Shown one piece after another: positions 42,127 to 54,289 of a DNA stretch of 64,000 bases. Both the position numbers and the translations under genes were made by a program. The notes under the pieces were generated by a model. It worked only from the letters and a program-made list of their open reading frames with translations, did no database searches and was not told the DNA's origin. The stretch is from Deinococcus psychrotolerans (GTDB lineage Bacteria > Deinococcota > Deinococci > Deinococcales > Deinococcaceae), in the NCBI RefSeq assembly GCF_003860465.1, contig NZ_CP034183.1:2683501-2747500 (forward strand), given 5' to 3'. The first letter of the stretch is position 1. Each line of letters opens with the position of its first letter.

Positions 42127-42375
42127 TCAAAGGCCTTGAATCAGCCGCAGACCGTCTGCGACGCGCCGCAGCAACTCGGCGGGCAGTTGCCCAATCTGCG
42201 AATCCAGAAAGCTCCGGTCTACCGGAATCACTTGGGTGATATTGATCACGCTGTCTTGGGACAGCCCCGCCGCGAGCGCGGGGATGGCCACGTTGCCTGG
42301 CAGGTCGGCCAGCGCCAGATTGGTCGTGACCGACACGGCCAGCAGCGTTGCCAGCCATGAGCGGTTCCTCAGCGT
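42127..42375 (-). pseudogene. 5'-truncated mazF/pemK toxin remnant
   Basis: About 70 residues on the minus strand match the C-terminal two thirds of a MazF/PemK-type toxin: NRSWLATLLAVSVTTNLALA, PGNVAIPA, GLSQDSVINITQVIPVDRS and IGQLPAELLRRVADGLRLI. The conserved toxin start (a GxIWWVxLxPxxGxExxxxRP segment) is absent: the in-frame sequence upstream (to 42459) is unrelated. No antitoxin gene lies on either side. It is therefore a decayed fragment, not an active toxin. The rest of the 42118-42489 gap contains nothing recognisable. Confidence 0.75.
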
Positions 42376-42489
42376 GCTGAAGTCTCTGTCAGGTTTATTT
42401 CCTTGAGCTAAACTAATCAGCAACTTGGAAGCCGTGAGCGCTTCCGCGCCGCATAACAATTCGCCGCCCCGCGTACGACTGGGAGAAGT

Positions 42490-42900
42490 ATGGAACTTGA
42501 AATCAGCAAAAACGTCCTGACCGACATCGCCACCTCGACCCTGGAGCGCATCGAGGGCCTGAGCATCGCCGTCGCCACGCCGCGCCCCGGCAAATTGGGC
42601 GAGGCGTTGAGCGAGTCACTCAGTGGTTCGCTGGGCAGCCTCGGCGCAGGGGAAATGCCGTCTTCGCGCCGTCCCAGAGCGCTTAAAATCACCCGCGACG
42701 GCCAGAGCGTGAGCCTAGAGGTCGGCGTCAATATCGAGTACGGCAAGAACTTGCACAAACTGGCGCAGCAAGCCCAAAATGCTCTGCAAGAAAATATCGA
42801 ACTGATGACGGGCCTCAAAGTCAAAGCGGTCAATGTCACCGTGCAAAATCTGAGTTTGCCGGTGCCGAGCGCGGCTGCTCCTTCAGCGGGCAACGCGTGA
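42490..42900 (+). CDS. Asp23/Gls24 (DUF322) family protein
   Basis: The 136-residue protein matches the Asp23 family: [24 protein letters not shown] at the start and [50 protein letters not shown] strands and helix at the end (shown here as a domain span of about residues 70-120). In between is a Gly/Ser/Leu-rich loop (residues 33-60) longer than usual. In firmicutes these proteins are envelope-stress proteins next to nusB; the same neighbour is kept here. GGGAG precedes ATG closely. Its stop overlaps the nusB GTG start by four bases. Confidence 0.88.
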   Translation: MELEISKNVLTDIATSTLERIEGLSIAVATPRPGKLGEALSESLSGSLGSLGAGEMPSSRRPRALKITRDGQSVSLEVGVNIEYGKNLHKLAQQAQNALQENIELMTGLKVKAVNVTVQNLSLPVPSAAAPSAGNA

Positions 42901-43382
42901 CCCGCCGCGAACGCGCCGCTGCTCAGCCGGTGGGCACCCGCCGCGCCGCCCGTGAATTTGCCTTCCGGGTGCTGTTCGAAGCCGGACAGGGTGGCCTAGA
43001 CCTTCAACAAGTCTTTACCCGCAGCGAAGGTGCGATGCTTTCGGGCGACGACACCTACGTGCATCTCAACCCCGAAGCGCTTTCCTTTGCCCACGAGCTG
43101 ACCTTCGGCTACCAAGCCAGCGCCGCCGAGATCAACGACTTGCTCCAGCGCACCATTCGCGGTTGGAGTTTCGAGCAGATGGCCCAGACCGACCTCAACG
43201 TGCTGCGGCTGGCGGTGTTTGAAATGCAGCATACGGCTGAAGCCCACCCGCCGATCATCGAAAGCGCCGTGCGGATTGCCCGCAAGTTCGGCGGTGACGA
43301 TTCGGGCCGCTTTGTCAACGGCGTTCTGGGCGGCATGTCGCGCAGCATGGAAGCCCAGCCAAGCGGCGAAGCACAACATTGA
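42897..43382 (+). CDS. nusB: Transcription antitermination factor NusB
   Basis: NusB works with NusE/S10 at boxA in rRNA antitermination. The 161-residue protein has the family helices: [19 protein letters not shown], the central [25 protein letters not shown], and [28 protein letters not shown]. The start is GTG at 42897 inside the end of the Asp23 gene (GTGA overlap). The stop overlaps the start region of folD, making a coupled Asp23-nusB-folD operon. Confidence 0.94.
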   Translation: MTRRERAAAQPVGTRRAAREFAFRVLFEAGQGGLDLQQVFTRSEGAMLSGDDTYVHLNPEALSFAHELTFGYQASAAEINDLLQRTIRGWSFEQMAQTDLNVLRLAVFEMQHTAEAHPPIIESAVRIARKFGGDDSGRFVNGVLGGMSRSMEAQPSGEAQH

Positions 43383-44275
43383 GCGCCATGATTTTGGCTG
43401 GCCCGCCTGCCGCCCAAGCGCTGCTGGACGAAGCCCGGACGCGGGCCGCCGCTTTGCCGCGCCGCCCGGAACTGCACGTCATCCGGCTGGGCGAAGACCC
43501 TGCCAGCGTGAGTTATGTCAGCCTCAAGGAAAAAAAGGCGCTGGAAGTCGGGCTGGGCAGCACCGTTCACGCCCTGCCGAGTGCCACCAGCCAAGCCGAG
43601 CTCCTCTCGCTGATCGAGCGGCTGAATGCCGATCCCGCCGTCAGCGGCTTACTCGTTCAGTTGCCGCTGCCCGCTTTTATTGACAGTGAGCGTGTCCTGA
43701 ACGCCATCAGCCCCGAAAAAGACGTGGACGGCTTTCACCCGGTCAATGTGGGGCGGCTCTGGACAGGCGCAGCCGCCTTGCCGCCCTGCACCCCCGCCGG
43801 GGTGGTGCGCTTGCTCGATTACTACGGCCTGCCGGTAGCCGGGCAGCGGGTGGTGATCGTGGGGCGCAGCAACATCGTGGGTAAACCGCTGGCGGCCCTG
43901 CTGCTGGCCCGCGACGCCACCGTGACCATCGCCCACTCGCGCACCCCCGATCTGGCGGCCCTGACCCGCGAAGCCGACATGGTGGTGGCGGCCGCCGGTA
44001 GACCACACCTGATCACCGCCGAGATGATCCGCCCCGGCGCAGTCGTCATTGATGTGGGGGTCAACCGGGTGGGGCAGACCAAGAGCGGCAAAGCCAAACT
44101 CGCCGGAGACGTTCACCCCGAGGTCGCTGAGATCGCCGCCGCGCTGACGCCTGTACCCGGCGGCGTCGGCCCGATGACGGTGGCCCACCTGATCATGAAT
44201 ACTGTTTTGGCCGCCGAGCGCCTGCAAGCCGGGGAGCAGCCGAGCGAGTTGGTTGAGGTCGAGCTTTTAGCATGA
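43379..44275 (+). CDS. folD: Methylenetetrahydrofolate dehydrogenase/cyclohydrolase
   Basis: FolD converts 5,10-methylene-THF to 10-formyl-THF. The 298-residue protein has the catalytic Lys motif [16 protein letters not shown], the substrate loop GLLVQLPLP, the [14 protein letters not shown] signature, NAD(P) loop [19 protein letters not shown] and the C-terminal [15 protein letters not shown]. The start is TTG 43379 overlapping the nusB stop (TTGA), or ATG 43388 three codons later; I cannot decide which. It is the last gene of the coupled unit. Confidence 0.95.
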   Translation: MSAMILAGPPAAQALLDEARTRAAALPRRPELHVIRLGEDPASVSYVSLKEKKALEVGLGSTVHALPSATSQAELLSLIERLNADPAVSGLLVQLPLPAFIDSERVLNAISPEKDVDGFHPVNVGRLWTGAAALPPCTPAGVVRLLDYYGLPVAGQRVVIVGRSNIVGKPLAALLLARDATVTIAHSRTPDLAALTREADMVVAAAGRPHLITAEMIRPGAVVIDVGVNRVGQTKSGKAKLAGDVHPEVAEIAAALTPVPGGVGPMTVAHLIMNTVLAAERLQAGEQPSELVEVELLA

Positions 44276-44362
44276 AGCGCGGGCCAAGTAGGCGAGTAGG
44301 CTTTCTCAGTTTTCACCGCTAAACTCAGTGCCAACTGTGACGCCTTCTTGTAGAGCTGCCCC

Positions 44363-44821
<459 letters not shown>

Positions 44822-44907
44822 GTTGCGGCTACTGAGTAGGCCTACTTGATGTATGAACCGCACGAGCAAGTGGAGCCCTCGAATCAGCTCCACCGTGAAC
44901 ATCCCCT

Positions 44908-45558
44908 CTAACCCCTGACGAGATCGGCTGTGAGCGCGGATGGGGACACTATTCCGCCCATGGCCGTATCCGCCACGCCCTCCGCAAATTCACGCGCACG
45001 CAGCGGCCCTCCCGCTTTGTACCAGCGGTAAGTCCAGTTGACGGCCCCCAGCAAAATATTGGCGGTCATCTGCGCCGAAACCGGCGAGGTCAGCACGCCC
45101 TCGTCCAGCCCGCGCTGCACCACGCTGAGTAGAGTGTGCTCGTAGTGCTGTCTCTCCTGGCGCATCGGGCCGCTGACGGTGGGCGGCAATTCCAGTTCTT
45201 CCTCGTAAAAGACCCGCAGCAAACGTTGACGGGTAATGGTGTAGAGCACGCGCTGCACCAAGACTTCGCGCAATGTTTCGGCGGCGCTGAGGCCGAGGTC
45301 GATCACCGCCTGCATGATGGCGGTGTTTTCGGCGATAACCTCGGTATAAAGCAGCGTCAGGAGTTCTTCTTTACTCTGGACATAGTGATACAAACTGGCC
45401 TTGCTCATGCCCAGCGCGGCGGCGAGTTCACGCATCGAGGCGGCGCGGTAGCCATGCGTGCTGAACAGTTCGGCGGCGGCGGCGTAGATTTCCCGCCGGC
45501 GGGCCTGCACCTTTTGCTGCACTTTCAGACTCTCTGATCGCCTTTGCCGCACACTCAT
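44908..45558 (-). CDS. TetR-family regulator of the acyl-CoA operon (inferred)
   Basis: The 216-residue protein has the TetR HTH: RREIYAAAAELFSTHGYRAASMRELAAALGMSKASLYHYVQSKEEL (span about residues 22-67), followed by a helical ligand domain. It is divergent from citE, and a perfect palindrome lies between them, so repression of the operon with an acyl-CoA as inducer is likely but inferred. ATG 45558 (not the GTG one codon before) has TAGGGT (45570-45565) six bases upstream, a leaderless arrangement. Confidence 0.88.
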   Translation of the reverse strand: MSVRQRRSESLKVQQKVQARRREIYAAAAELFSTHGYRAASMRELAAALGMSKASLYHYVQSKEELLTLLYTEVIAENTAIMQAVIDLGLSAAETLREVLVQRVLYTITRQRLLRVFYEEELELPPTVSGPMRQERQHYEHTLLSVVQRGLDEGVLTSPVSAQMTANILLGAVNWTYRWYKAGGPLRAREFAEGVADTAMGGIVSPSALTADLVRG

Positions 45559-45564
45559 CACCTG

Positions 45565-45570
45565 ACCCTA
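45565..45570 (-). promoter_or_regulatory. -10 box of leaderless tetR transcript
   Basis: TAGGGT on the minus strand ends six bases before ATG 45558. Confidence 0.5.
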
Positions 45571-45614
45571 GCGCCCGCGCACCGCGCCGTGTTAAGCTCG
45601 GGCTATTAAAAATC

Positions 45615-45628
45615 CAACCGAGCGGTTG
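45615..45628. promoter_or_regulatory. Palindromic operator for the acyl-CoA operon
   Basis: CAACCGAGCGGTTG is a perfect inverted repeat (6-bp arms, 2-base centre) in the 115-base gap between the divergent TetR and citE genes, 46 bases before the citE ATG. Its size and dyad form resemble sites of TetR-type fatty-acid regulators such as those of Thermus. Confidence 0.7.
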
Positions 45629-45673
45629 AACTTTACAGGATTTAAAGGTTGGCCGCGTGTTTGAGGAGCATTC

Positions 45674-46594
45674 ATGAGTTCGCCCACTGTCCGTTTACCG
45701 CGTTACCGAAGCGCTCTGTTTGCTCCCGCCAACCAGCTCGAAGTCCTTAAAAAACTGCCGCGCTCACGTCCTGATTTGGCCATCTTGGACTTGGAAGACG
45801 CCGTGCCGGACAGCGCAGAGGCCAAGCAACAGGCCAGACAGGTGGCCAGGGAAGCCCAAGTCTGGTTGGCCGCCCACCACCCTGAACAGGCGGTATACCT
45901 GCGCCTGAATGCCGTCCAGTCGCCTTATTTCGCCGACGACTTGGACGCCTTGACGCCCACGCTGGCGGGTGTGGTGCTTCCCAAACTCGAACGCGCCGCC
46001 GACCTGGCAGAAGCGGTCGAGCAGTTCGGGGCGCGTGGCCTGGCCCACCTTCAGATCATGGCCGGACTGGAAACAGTGGCCGGAGTGGAAAACGCGGGCG
46101 AGCTGCTGCAAGGCCCAGGTAAAGGCCCAAGCAAAGGCCCAAGCAAAGGCGCAGTCAAAGGGGCAGTCACCTCGGCTTATTTCGGCGCTGAAGATTACGT
46201 GGCCGATTTGGGCGGCGTGCGAACCGCAGCGGGTTTGGAAGTGCTGTACCCACGCTCACGGGTGGCGATGCTGGCGCGGCTCTTTGGCGTGGCGGCTTAC
46301 GACATCGTGGTGACCAAACTGCGCGACGACGCCGCTTTTCTGGAAGATGCCAGGGTGGGGCGCTCGCTCGGCTACGGCGGCAAGCTGTGCATCCACCCGG
46401 CTCAGGTCGCACTCTCGCATCAGGTGTTTAGCCCTTCACCGGAAGAAATCAAGCGGGCTTGGGCGCTGCTGGCCGCTTACGAGCAGGGCCAGCAGCAGGG
46501 GCGCGGTGTGATCGCCTTCGAGGGCCAGATGGTTGACGCGCCGATGCTGGTGCGGGCGCGGGCGGTTCTGGCGAGCGCGGAGGTGGAAGCGTGA
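45674..46594 (+). CDS. CitE-like CoA-ester lyase with repeat-filled loop
   Basis: The 306-residue protein belongs to the HpcH/HpaI-CitE family: [19 protein letters not shown], the metal-site strand [39 protein letters not shown] and [20 protein letters not shown]. Relatives cleave malyl-, citramalyl- or HMG-CoA. Just before the AYFGAEDY motif a loop consists of five 4-residue repeats ([20 protein letters not shown]). GAGGAG precedes ATG. First gene of a five-gene operon; maoC overlaps its end by four bases. HMG-CoA lyase-type activity is inferred from the operon. Confidence 0.88.
   Translation: MSSPTVRLPRYRSALFAPANQLEVLKKLPRSRPDLAILDLEDAVPDSAEAKQQARQVAREAQVWLAAHHPEQAVYLRLNAVQSPYFADDLDALTPTLAGVVLPKLERAADLAEAVEQFGARGLAHLQIMAGLETVAGVENAGELLQGPGKGPSKGPSKGAVKGAVTSAYFGAEDYVADLGGVRTAAGLEVLYPRSRVAMLARLFGVAAYDIVVTKLRDDAAFLEDARVGRSLGYGGKLCIHPAQVALSHQVFSPSPEEIKRAWALLAAYEQGQQQGRGVIAFEGQMVDAPMLVRARAVLASAEVEA
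46111..46170 (+). repeat. Five tandem 12-bp units inside the citE-like gene
   Basis: Units of the type AGGCCCAAGCAA start at 46111, 46123, 46135, 46147 and 46159; the second and third are identical, the last two diverge. The length keeps the frame and inserts a flexible Gly/Lys/Pro/Ser loop. Confidence 0.88.
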
Positions 46595-47100
46595 GCCAGT
46601 CATCCGGCACTGCCCGCCCGCCCGGTAAATACTTTGAAGAACTGCCGGTCGGCGCGGTGATTCGGCACTACGTGACCCGCACCCTCACCGAGGCCGATAA
46701 CGTGCTGTTCACGACCATGACCATGAACCCCCAGCCGCTGCACCTCGATGCCGAGTACGCGGCCCAGACTGAGTTCGGGGAGAGATTGGTCAATTCCATG
46801 CTGACGCTGAGTTTGCTCGTCGGCCTGAGCGTCTACGAACTGACGCTGGGTACGCTGGTTGCCAATCTGGGCTTTTCGGAGATCAGCTTTCCCAAGCCGG
46901 TCAAGCACGGCGACACCCTGCGTGCCGAGAGTGAAGTGGTGGCCCGCCGGGAATCTGGCTCACGCCCGGAAGCCGGAATCGTCACCTTCGAGCACCGCGC
47001 CTTTAATCAGCGCGGCGAACTGGTGGCGCAGTGTAAGCGCAGCGCCCTGATGCAAAAACAACCAGCGCAAAAACAACCCGTACACAAGGAACCCTCATGA
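46591..47100 (+). CDS. MaoC-family acyl-CoA hydratase
   Basis: The 169-residue hotdog protein has an N-terminal [27 protein letters not shown] segment, a [24 protein letters not shown] hydratase motif (Asp/His of the R-hydratase type), and a [17 protein letters not shown] strand. MaoC enzymes add water to enoyl-CoA; in a leucine-type pathway this would be 3-methylglutaconyl-CoA, by inference. GTG start overlaps citE by four bases; the stop overlaps the next ATG by four bases (ATGA). Confidence 0.88.
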   Translation: MSQSSGTARPPGKYFEELPVGAVIRHYVTRTLTEADNVLFTTMTMNPQPLHLDAEYAAQTEFGERLVNSMLTLSLLVGLSVYELTLGTLVANLGFSEISFPKPVKHGDTLRAESEVVARRESGSRPEAGIVTFEHRAFNQRGELVAQCKRSALMQKQPAQKQPVHKEPS

Positions 47101-48755
47101 CCCAGACCACCACCAGCTTATGGGCCGACGCCCTGACCCGCCTCGACACCGACGCCGCCCAAGTCCGACTCGGCGGCGGCCCCAAGGCCCAGCAGCGCCA
47201 GCACGATAAAAACCGCTTGACCGCCCGTGAGCGCATCAGCCGCCTGGTAGACGAAGGGACGCCGTTTGACGAGCTGATGACCTTCGCCGGTTGGGAAATG
47301 TACACCGACGTGGGGGGCTGCCCCAGCGGCGGCACGGTGACGGGCATCGGCACGGTTCACGGGCGGCCCTGGATGATGATCGCCAACGACGCCACCGTCA
47401 AGGCGGGTGCGTTCTTTCCGATCACCGCCAAGAAAGTCATTCGGGCGCAGACCATCGCCTTTGAAAACCACTTGCCGGTGATGTACCTCGTCGACTCGGC
47501 GGGCGTGTACTTGCCGATGCAGGACGAGATTTTTCCCGACCAAGACGACTTCGGGCGGGTCTTTTACCTGAATGCCCGGATGAGCGCCGCCGGAATCCCG
47601 CAGCTCGCCGCCATCATGGGCAACTGCGTGGCGGGCGGAGCTTACTTGCCGGTGATGTGCGACACGCTGATCATGACCGAGGGCAGCGGCCTGTATCTGG
47701 CTGGCCCGGCGCTGGTCAAAGCGGCGATTGGGCAAACCGTGGACTCGGAAGACCTCGGCGGCGCGGCCATGCATGCCCAGATTGCCGGAACGGTGGACTA
47801 CCGTGAGCCCGACGACGACGCGGCCATCAAGCGTCTGCGTTCGCTGGCTGACCTCTACGCTGAGGGCGACGTGGCGGGCTGGGCCAAGCGCAGAAGGGAA
47901 GTCTTGCCGCCGTCCAACTCGGATCTGACCGACTTGGTGGCTTTCGACTCCGCCAAGCCCTACGACGTGCGCGACCTCATCGCGGCCATCAGCGATATGA
48001 CGCCGGAAGGCGAGAGCAGTTTTCAGGAATTCAAGGCTGAGTACGGCGAGACGCTGGTGTGCGGCTTTGCGCGGCTGGGCGGCTTTCCGGTGGCGTATGT
48101 GGCCAACCAGCGCACTGTCATCAAGAAAAAGCTCAAGGCGGGCGGTGAACCGGGTCTGCGAACCCGCATCGAAGTCGGCGGCGTCATCTACGGCGACAGC
48201 GCCGACAAGGCTGCCCGCTTTATTCTGGATGCCAACCAAGCTGGAACGCCCCTCATCTTCGTGTCGGACGTGACCGGCTTCATGGTGGGCCGCGACTCGG
48301 AGCAAGAAGGCATCATCCGGCGCGGAGCCAAGCTGGTCAACGCCGTGTCCAACTCGGTGGTGCCCAAGCTCACGCTGATCACCGGCGGCAGCTTCGGAGC
48401 AGGCAACTACGCCATGAACGGCAAAGCCTTCGGCCCGCGTTTCCTGTTCGCCTGGCCCAGCGCCAAATACGCGGTCATGAGCGGCAACGCGGCGGCCAAA
48501 ACTCTGCTGGATATTCAACTGGCCGCCCTCAAACGCGGCGGCCACGAACCCGACGACGAGGAGCTTTTGCGGCTCTACAACGAGGTTAAGGGCAAGTACG
48601 ACACCGAACTCGACCCGCGCTACGCCGCCTCGCGGTTGTGGGTCGACGAGATCATCAAACCCGGCGACACCCGCGAGCGCCTGATCCGCGCCCTGGAAGT
48701 CTGCGCGGGGCAGGCCAAGTCGGAGGAATTCAAGGTGGGGGTGTTTCAGGTGTGA
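47097..48755 (+). CDS. Acyl-CoA carboxylase beta subunit (methylcrotonyl-CoA type likely)
   Basis: The 552-residue carboxyltransferase has two crotonase-like halves: [87 protein letters not shown], then [25 protein letters not shown] and [20 protein letters not shown]. The [14 protein letters not shown] string is close to that of methylcrotonyl-CoA carboxylase beta chains. It needs a biotinylated alpha subunit, and no such gene is in this operon or window. Third gene, coupled to maoC. Confidence 0.9.
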   Translation: MTQTTTSLWADALTRLDTDAAQVRLGGGPKAQQRQHDKNRLTARERISRLVDEGTPFDELMTFAGWEMYTDVGGCPSGGTVTGIGTVHGRPWMMIANDATVKAGAFFPITAKKVIRAQTIAFENHLPVMYLVDSAGVYLPMQDEIFPDQDDFGRVFYLNARMSAAGIPQLAAIMGNCVAGGAYLPVMCDTLIMTEGSGLYLAGPALVKAAIGQTVDSEDLGGAAMHAQIAGTVDYREPDDDAAIKRLRSLADLYAEGDVAGWAKRRREVLPPSNSDLTDLVAFDSAKPYDVRDLIAAISDMTPEGESSFQEFKAEYGETLVCGFARLGGFPVAYVANQRTVIKKKLKAGGEPGLRTRIEVGGVIYGDSADKAARFILDANQAGTPLIFVSDVTGFMVGRDSEQEGIIRRGAKLVNAVSNSVVPKLTLITGGSFGAGNYAMNGKAFGPRFLFAWPSAKYAVMSGNAAAKTLLDIQLAALKRGGHEPDDEELLRLYNEVKGKYDTELDPRYAASRLWVDEIIKPGDTRERLIRALEVCAGQAKSEEFKVGVFQV

Positions 48756-48816
48756 GCATGGCGGACTTGTTTTTCCCACGGGCCACTCAGCACAAGTACG
48801 GTTGTCAAGGAGCCTT

Positions 48817-50748
<1,932 letters not shown>

Positions 50749-50816
50749 ACAGTTGGCTGGCCCTCGCCCCCGCTCCGCCCACACCCCATGACCTCATCCC
50801 CACAAGGAGAACCAAA

Positions 50817-52010
<1,194 letters not shown>

Positions 52011-52052
52011 GTGGGTTGGGTGGGGGCAAGGGCTTTTTGTCTTGGCAGACGG

Positions 52053-52103
52053 CCCACCCACACCCCCCAACCCCCTAGCCCCTTGGAGGGGCCAGGGGGA
52101 GCT
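52053..52103 (+). repeat. GC-rich intergenic repeat, copy 1
   Basis: A run beginning CCCACCCACACCCCCCAACC and ending CCAGGGGGAGCT, with an internal CCCCTTGGAGGGG dyad. The reverse-complement copy lies at 52483-52522. Confidence 0.65.
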
Positions 52104-52192
52104 GTTGGAGGCGGCTTTGGCCGTGTTTCTCTGATGCGTCATCACGGGTAGTTGGCGACTTAGTAGGCACTCGGTTGGCTCTACAAGCAGAT

Positions 52193-52228
52193 AAGGCCCG
52201 CTTTCCTTTCGGACGGCGGGCCTTGTTT
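52193..52228 (+). terminator. Terminator downstream of the acyl-CoA operon
   Basis: AAGGCCCGC (52193-52201) pairs with GCGGGCCTT (52216-52224), followed by GTTTGT. It is 180 bases after the last stop codon. Confidence 0.6.
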
Positions 52229-52482
52229 GTGGATTGTGGTGGTGTTGCGGAGATGGAGGTGGGCGGTCAAAAGCATTCGCTTTGCTCACCTACCCCTCCT
52301 GGGCCAAAGGCTAAAGACCCAACTCACTCCTCTTTTGAAGCCAACCTTCGCCTTCCCATTTCTCAAACTGGCCCAGTCTTAAACGCAGCGGCCAGAACGC
52401 TACCGAAGGCTCAGCCGTGGAGAACGCCGGAGGAAGGAGGCAATAGAAACGCTGCGCAGACACAGTGCCGAGCGCAGCGACT

Positions 52483-52522
52483 AGCTCCCTCGCCCCACTG
52501 GGGCGGGGGCTGGGGGGTGGGG
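52483..52522 (-). repeat. GC-rich intergenic repeat, copy 2 (inverted)
   Basis: AGCTCCCTCGCCCCACTGGG and the following G-rich run are an imperfect reverse complement of the copy at 52053-52103, with the internal dyad CGCCCCACTGGGGCG. The pair could fold into one long stem with a loop of about 380 bases. Confidence 0.65.
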
Positions 52523-52569
52523 AAGACGACGCATTAGCCCAAAAGCCAAAGCCCAAAACGCCTTCCAAC

Positions 52570-54123
52570 TCAAGCGTTATATGTACTGCTCGACGTACTC
52601 CCGCCACGCCCCGTCCAATTGGTGTGGAAGAACTCGCCGCGCGGCTTGTCCACCCGCTCATAGGTGTGCGCCCCAAAGTAATCGCGCTGGGCCTGCAAAA
52701 TGTTGGCGCTGAGGCGCTCGCTGCGGTAGCCGTCATAGTAAGCCAGAGCGCTGGAAAAGGCCGGGGCCCATACTCCGCGCAGGGCGGCGGCCGCCACCAC
52801 TTGCCGCCACGCTCCCTGAGCACTTCCCACCGCGTCGGTGAAATAGCTGTCGAGCAGCAAGTTGGGCAGTTCGCCGTTTTGGTCGAAGGCGGCTTTGATC
52901 TTGTCCAAAAAGGCGGCGCGGATGATGCAGCCGCCGCGCCACATCTGCGCGACGCTGCCGAAGTTCAGCTTCCAGCCGTACTCGGCAGCCGCCAACTCCA
53001 TCATCTGAAAGCCCTGTGCATACGAGCAGATTTTGGAAGCGTAGAGGGCTTGCCGGACTTGCTCCACGAAGATGTCTTTGTCGGGGGCGTCCACCGCGTC
53101 GGGGCCGCGCAGCACTTTGCTGGCGGCCACCCGCTGGTCTTTAAGCGCACTCAGGATGCGGGCGAACACTGCCTCGGCGATGGTGTTGGCCGGTGCGCCC
53201 ACGTCGAGCGCGGTGACCGAAGTCCATTTGCCCGTCCCTTTTTGTCCGGCGGTGTCCAGAATCACGTCCACCATCGGCTTACCAGTTTCGTCATCCACTT
53301 TCCGCAAAATTTCGGCGGTAATTTCAATCAGGTAACTGTCGAGTTCACCCTTGTTCCACTCGTCAAAAATCTGGCCGATTTCGGGGGCCGACAAGCCCAG
53401 TGCGCCGCTGAGCAAGCTGTACGCTTCAGAAATCATCTGCATGTCGGCGTATTCGATGCCGTTGTGTACCATCTTGACAAAGTGCCCCGCGCCGCCTTCG
53501 CCCACCCAATCGCAGCAGGGCTGGCCGCCGACCTGCGCGGCAATTTTTTGGAAGATCGGCCCCACCTCCGGCCAAGCCTTGGCGTTGCCACCCGGCATGA
53601 TGCTGGGGCCGGTCAGCGCCCCTTCCTCGCCGCCCGACACGCCCGCGCCAACAAACAAAATGTTCTTTTCGGCCAGCGCTTTCTCGCGCCGCACCGTGTC
53701 GGGAAAATGGGTGTTGCCGCCGTCGATGATGATGTCGCCTTCGTCGAGTAGGGGCGTGATCATGTCAATAAAAGTGTCCACGGCGGGGCCAGCTTTGATC
53801 ATCAGCATCACTTTGCGCGGCTTTTTGAGCAAGCTGATGAAGGTCGGGAGGTCGTCTGCGCCCAGAATGCTCAGGCCCTTGGCGCGGCCCACCACGAAGT
53901 CGTCCACCTTGCTGGTGGTGCGGTTAAAAGCCGCCACCGTAAAGCCTTTGGAGGCCATGTTGAGAATGAGATTCTCGCCCATGACTGCCAGCCCAATCAC
54001 GCCGATATCGGCTGTGGCCTCCGCGACGGGCGCATAAATAAGTTGGTTACCGCTCACTGCTTCGGAGCGAACGGCGTGGGCGCTGGCTACAGGCGTAGGG
54101 GTGTTGTCATCTGGTTTGGTCAT
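52570..54123 (-). CDS. gnd: 6-phosphogluconate dehydrogenase, decarboxylating
   Basis: Gnd oxidises 6-phosphogluconate to ribulose-5-phosphate with NADP+. The 517-residue protein has the dinucleotide loop [21 protein letters not shown] (near 40-60), [16 protein letters not shown], the catalytic Lys segment [14 protein letters not shown], and the C-terminal [17 protein letters not shown] typical of the long form. About 38 extra residues precede the Rossmann fold, but AGGAG upstream of ATG 54123 supports this start. No zwf gene is adjacent. Confidence 0.96.
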   Translation of the reverse strand: MTKPDDNTPTPVASAHAVRSEAVSGNQLIYAPVAEATADIGVIGLAVMGENLILNMASKGFTVAAFNRTTSKVDDFVVGRAKGLSILGADDLPTFISLLKKPRKVMLMIKAGPAVDTFIDMITPLLDEGDIIIDGGNTHFPDTVRREKALAEKNILFVGAGVSGGEEGALTGPSIMPGGNAKAWPEVGPIFQKIAAQVGGQPCCDWVGEGGAGHFVKMVHNGIEYADMQMISEAYSLLSGALGLSAPEIGQIFDEWNKGELDSYLIEITAEILRKVDDETGKPMVDVILDTAGQKGTGKWTSVTALDVGAPANTIAEAVFARILSALKDQRVAASKVLRGPDAVDAPDKDIFVEQVRQALYASKICSYAQGFQMMELAAAEYGWKLNFGSVAQMWRGGCIIRAAFLDKIKAAFDQNGELPNLLLDSYFTDAVGSAQGAWRQVVAAAALRGVWAPAFSSALAYYDGYRSERLSANILQAQRDYFGAHTYERVDKPRGEFFHTNWTGRGGSTSSSTYNA

Positions 54124-54231
54124 GGGTGCAGCTCCTTTGAGGGTGGAAGGAAGGTGAGCGGCGGGTCAGATTTGCTGTTTTTAATATAGGCTCAGCGCGG
54201 ATGAGGCGCTCAAGCGGGAAGCCGGTTACAA

Positions 54232-54266
54232 CAAAGGAGGCGCAGCCCAGCGGCCCGCCTCCTTTG
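54232..54266 (-). terminator. Terminator of the MarR-MFS operon
   Basis: CAAAGGAGGCG (54232-54242) and CGCCTCCTTTG (54256-54266) form a perfect 11-bp stem. On the minus strand TTGTAACC follows. Confidence 0.75.
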
Positions 54267-54289
54267 CTCAAGCGTGAAAGTGAAGTCGG

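Larger units (their letters stand above)
52011..52569. other. 559-base intergenic region with repeats and a terminator
   Basis: No protein gene is supported here. The region holds a GC-rich repeat, a hairpin terminator, and an inverted second copy of the repeat. The open frame at 52175-52537 has composition and content unlike a protein and spans the terminator, so I reject it. Confidence 0.7.

Noticed and set aside
44835..44846. Palindrome AGTAGGCCTACT
   Set aside because: Located after the stop of one gene and beyond the stop of the convergent one; too short for a terminator, and no regulated promoter is near.
52175..52537. Open frame of 120 codons between acad and gnd
   Set aside because: It spans a clear terminator and a GC-rich palindromic repeat, and its residues show no protein-like pattern.
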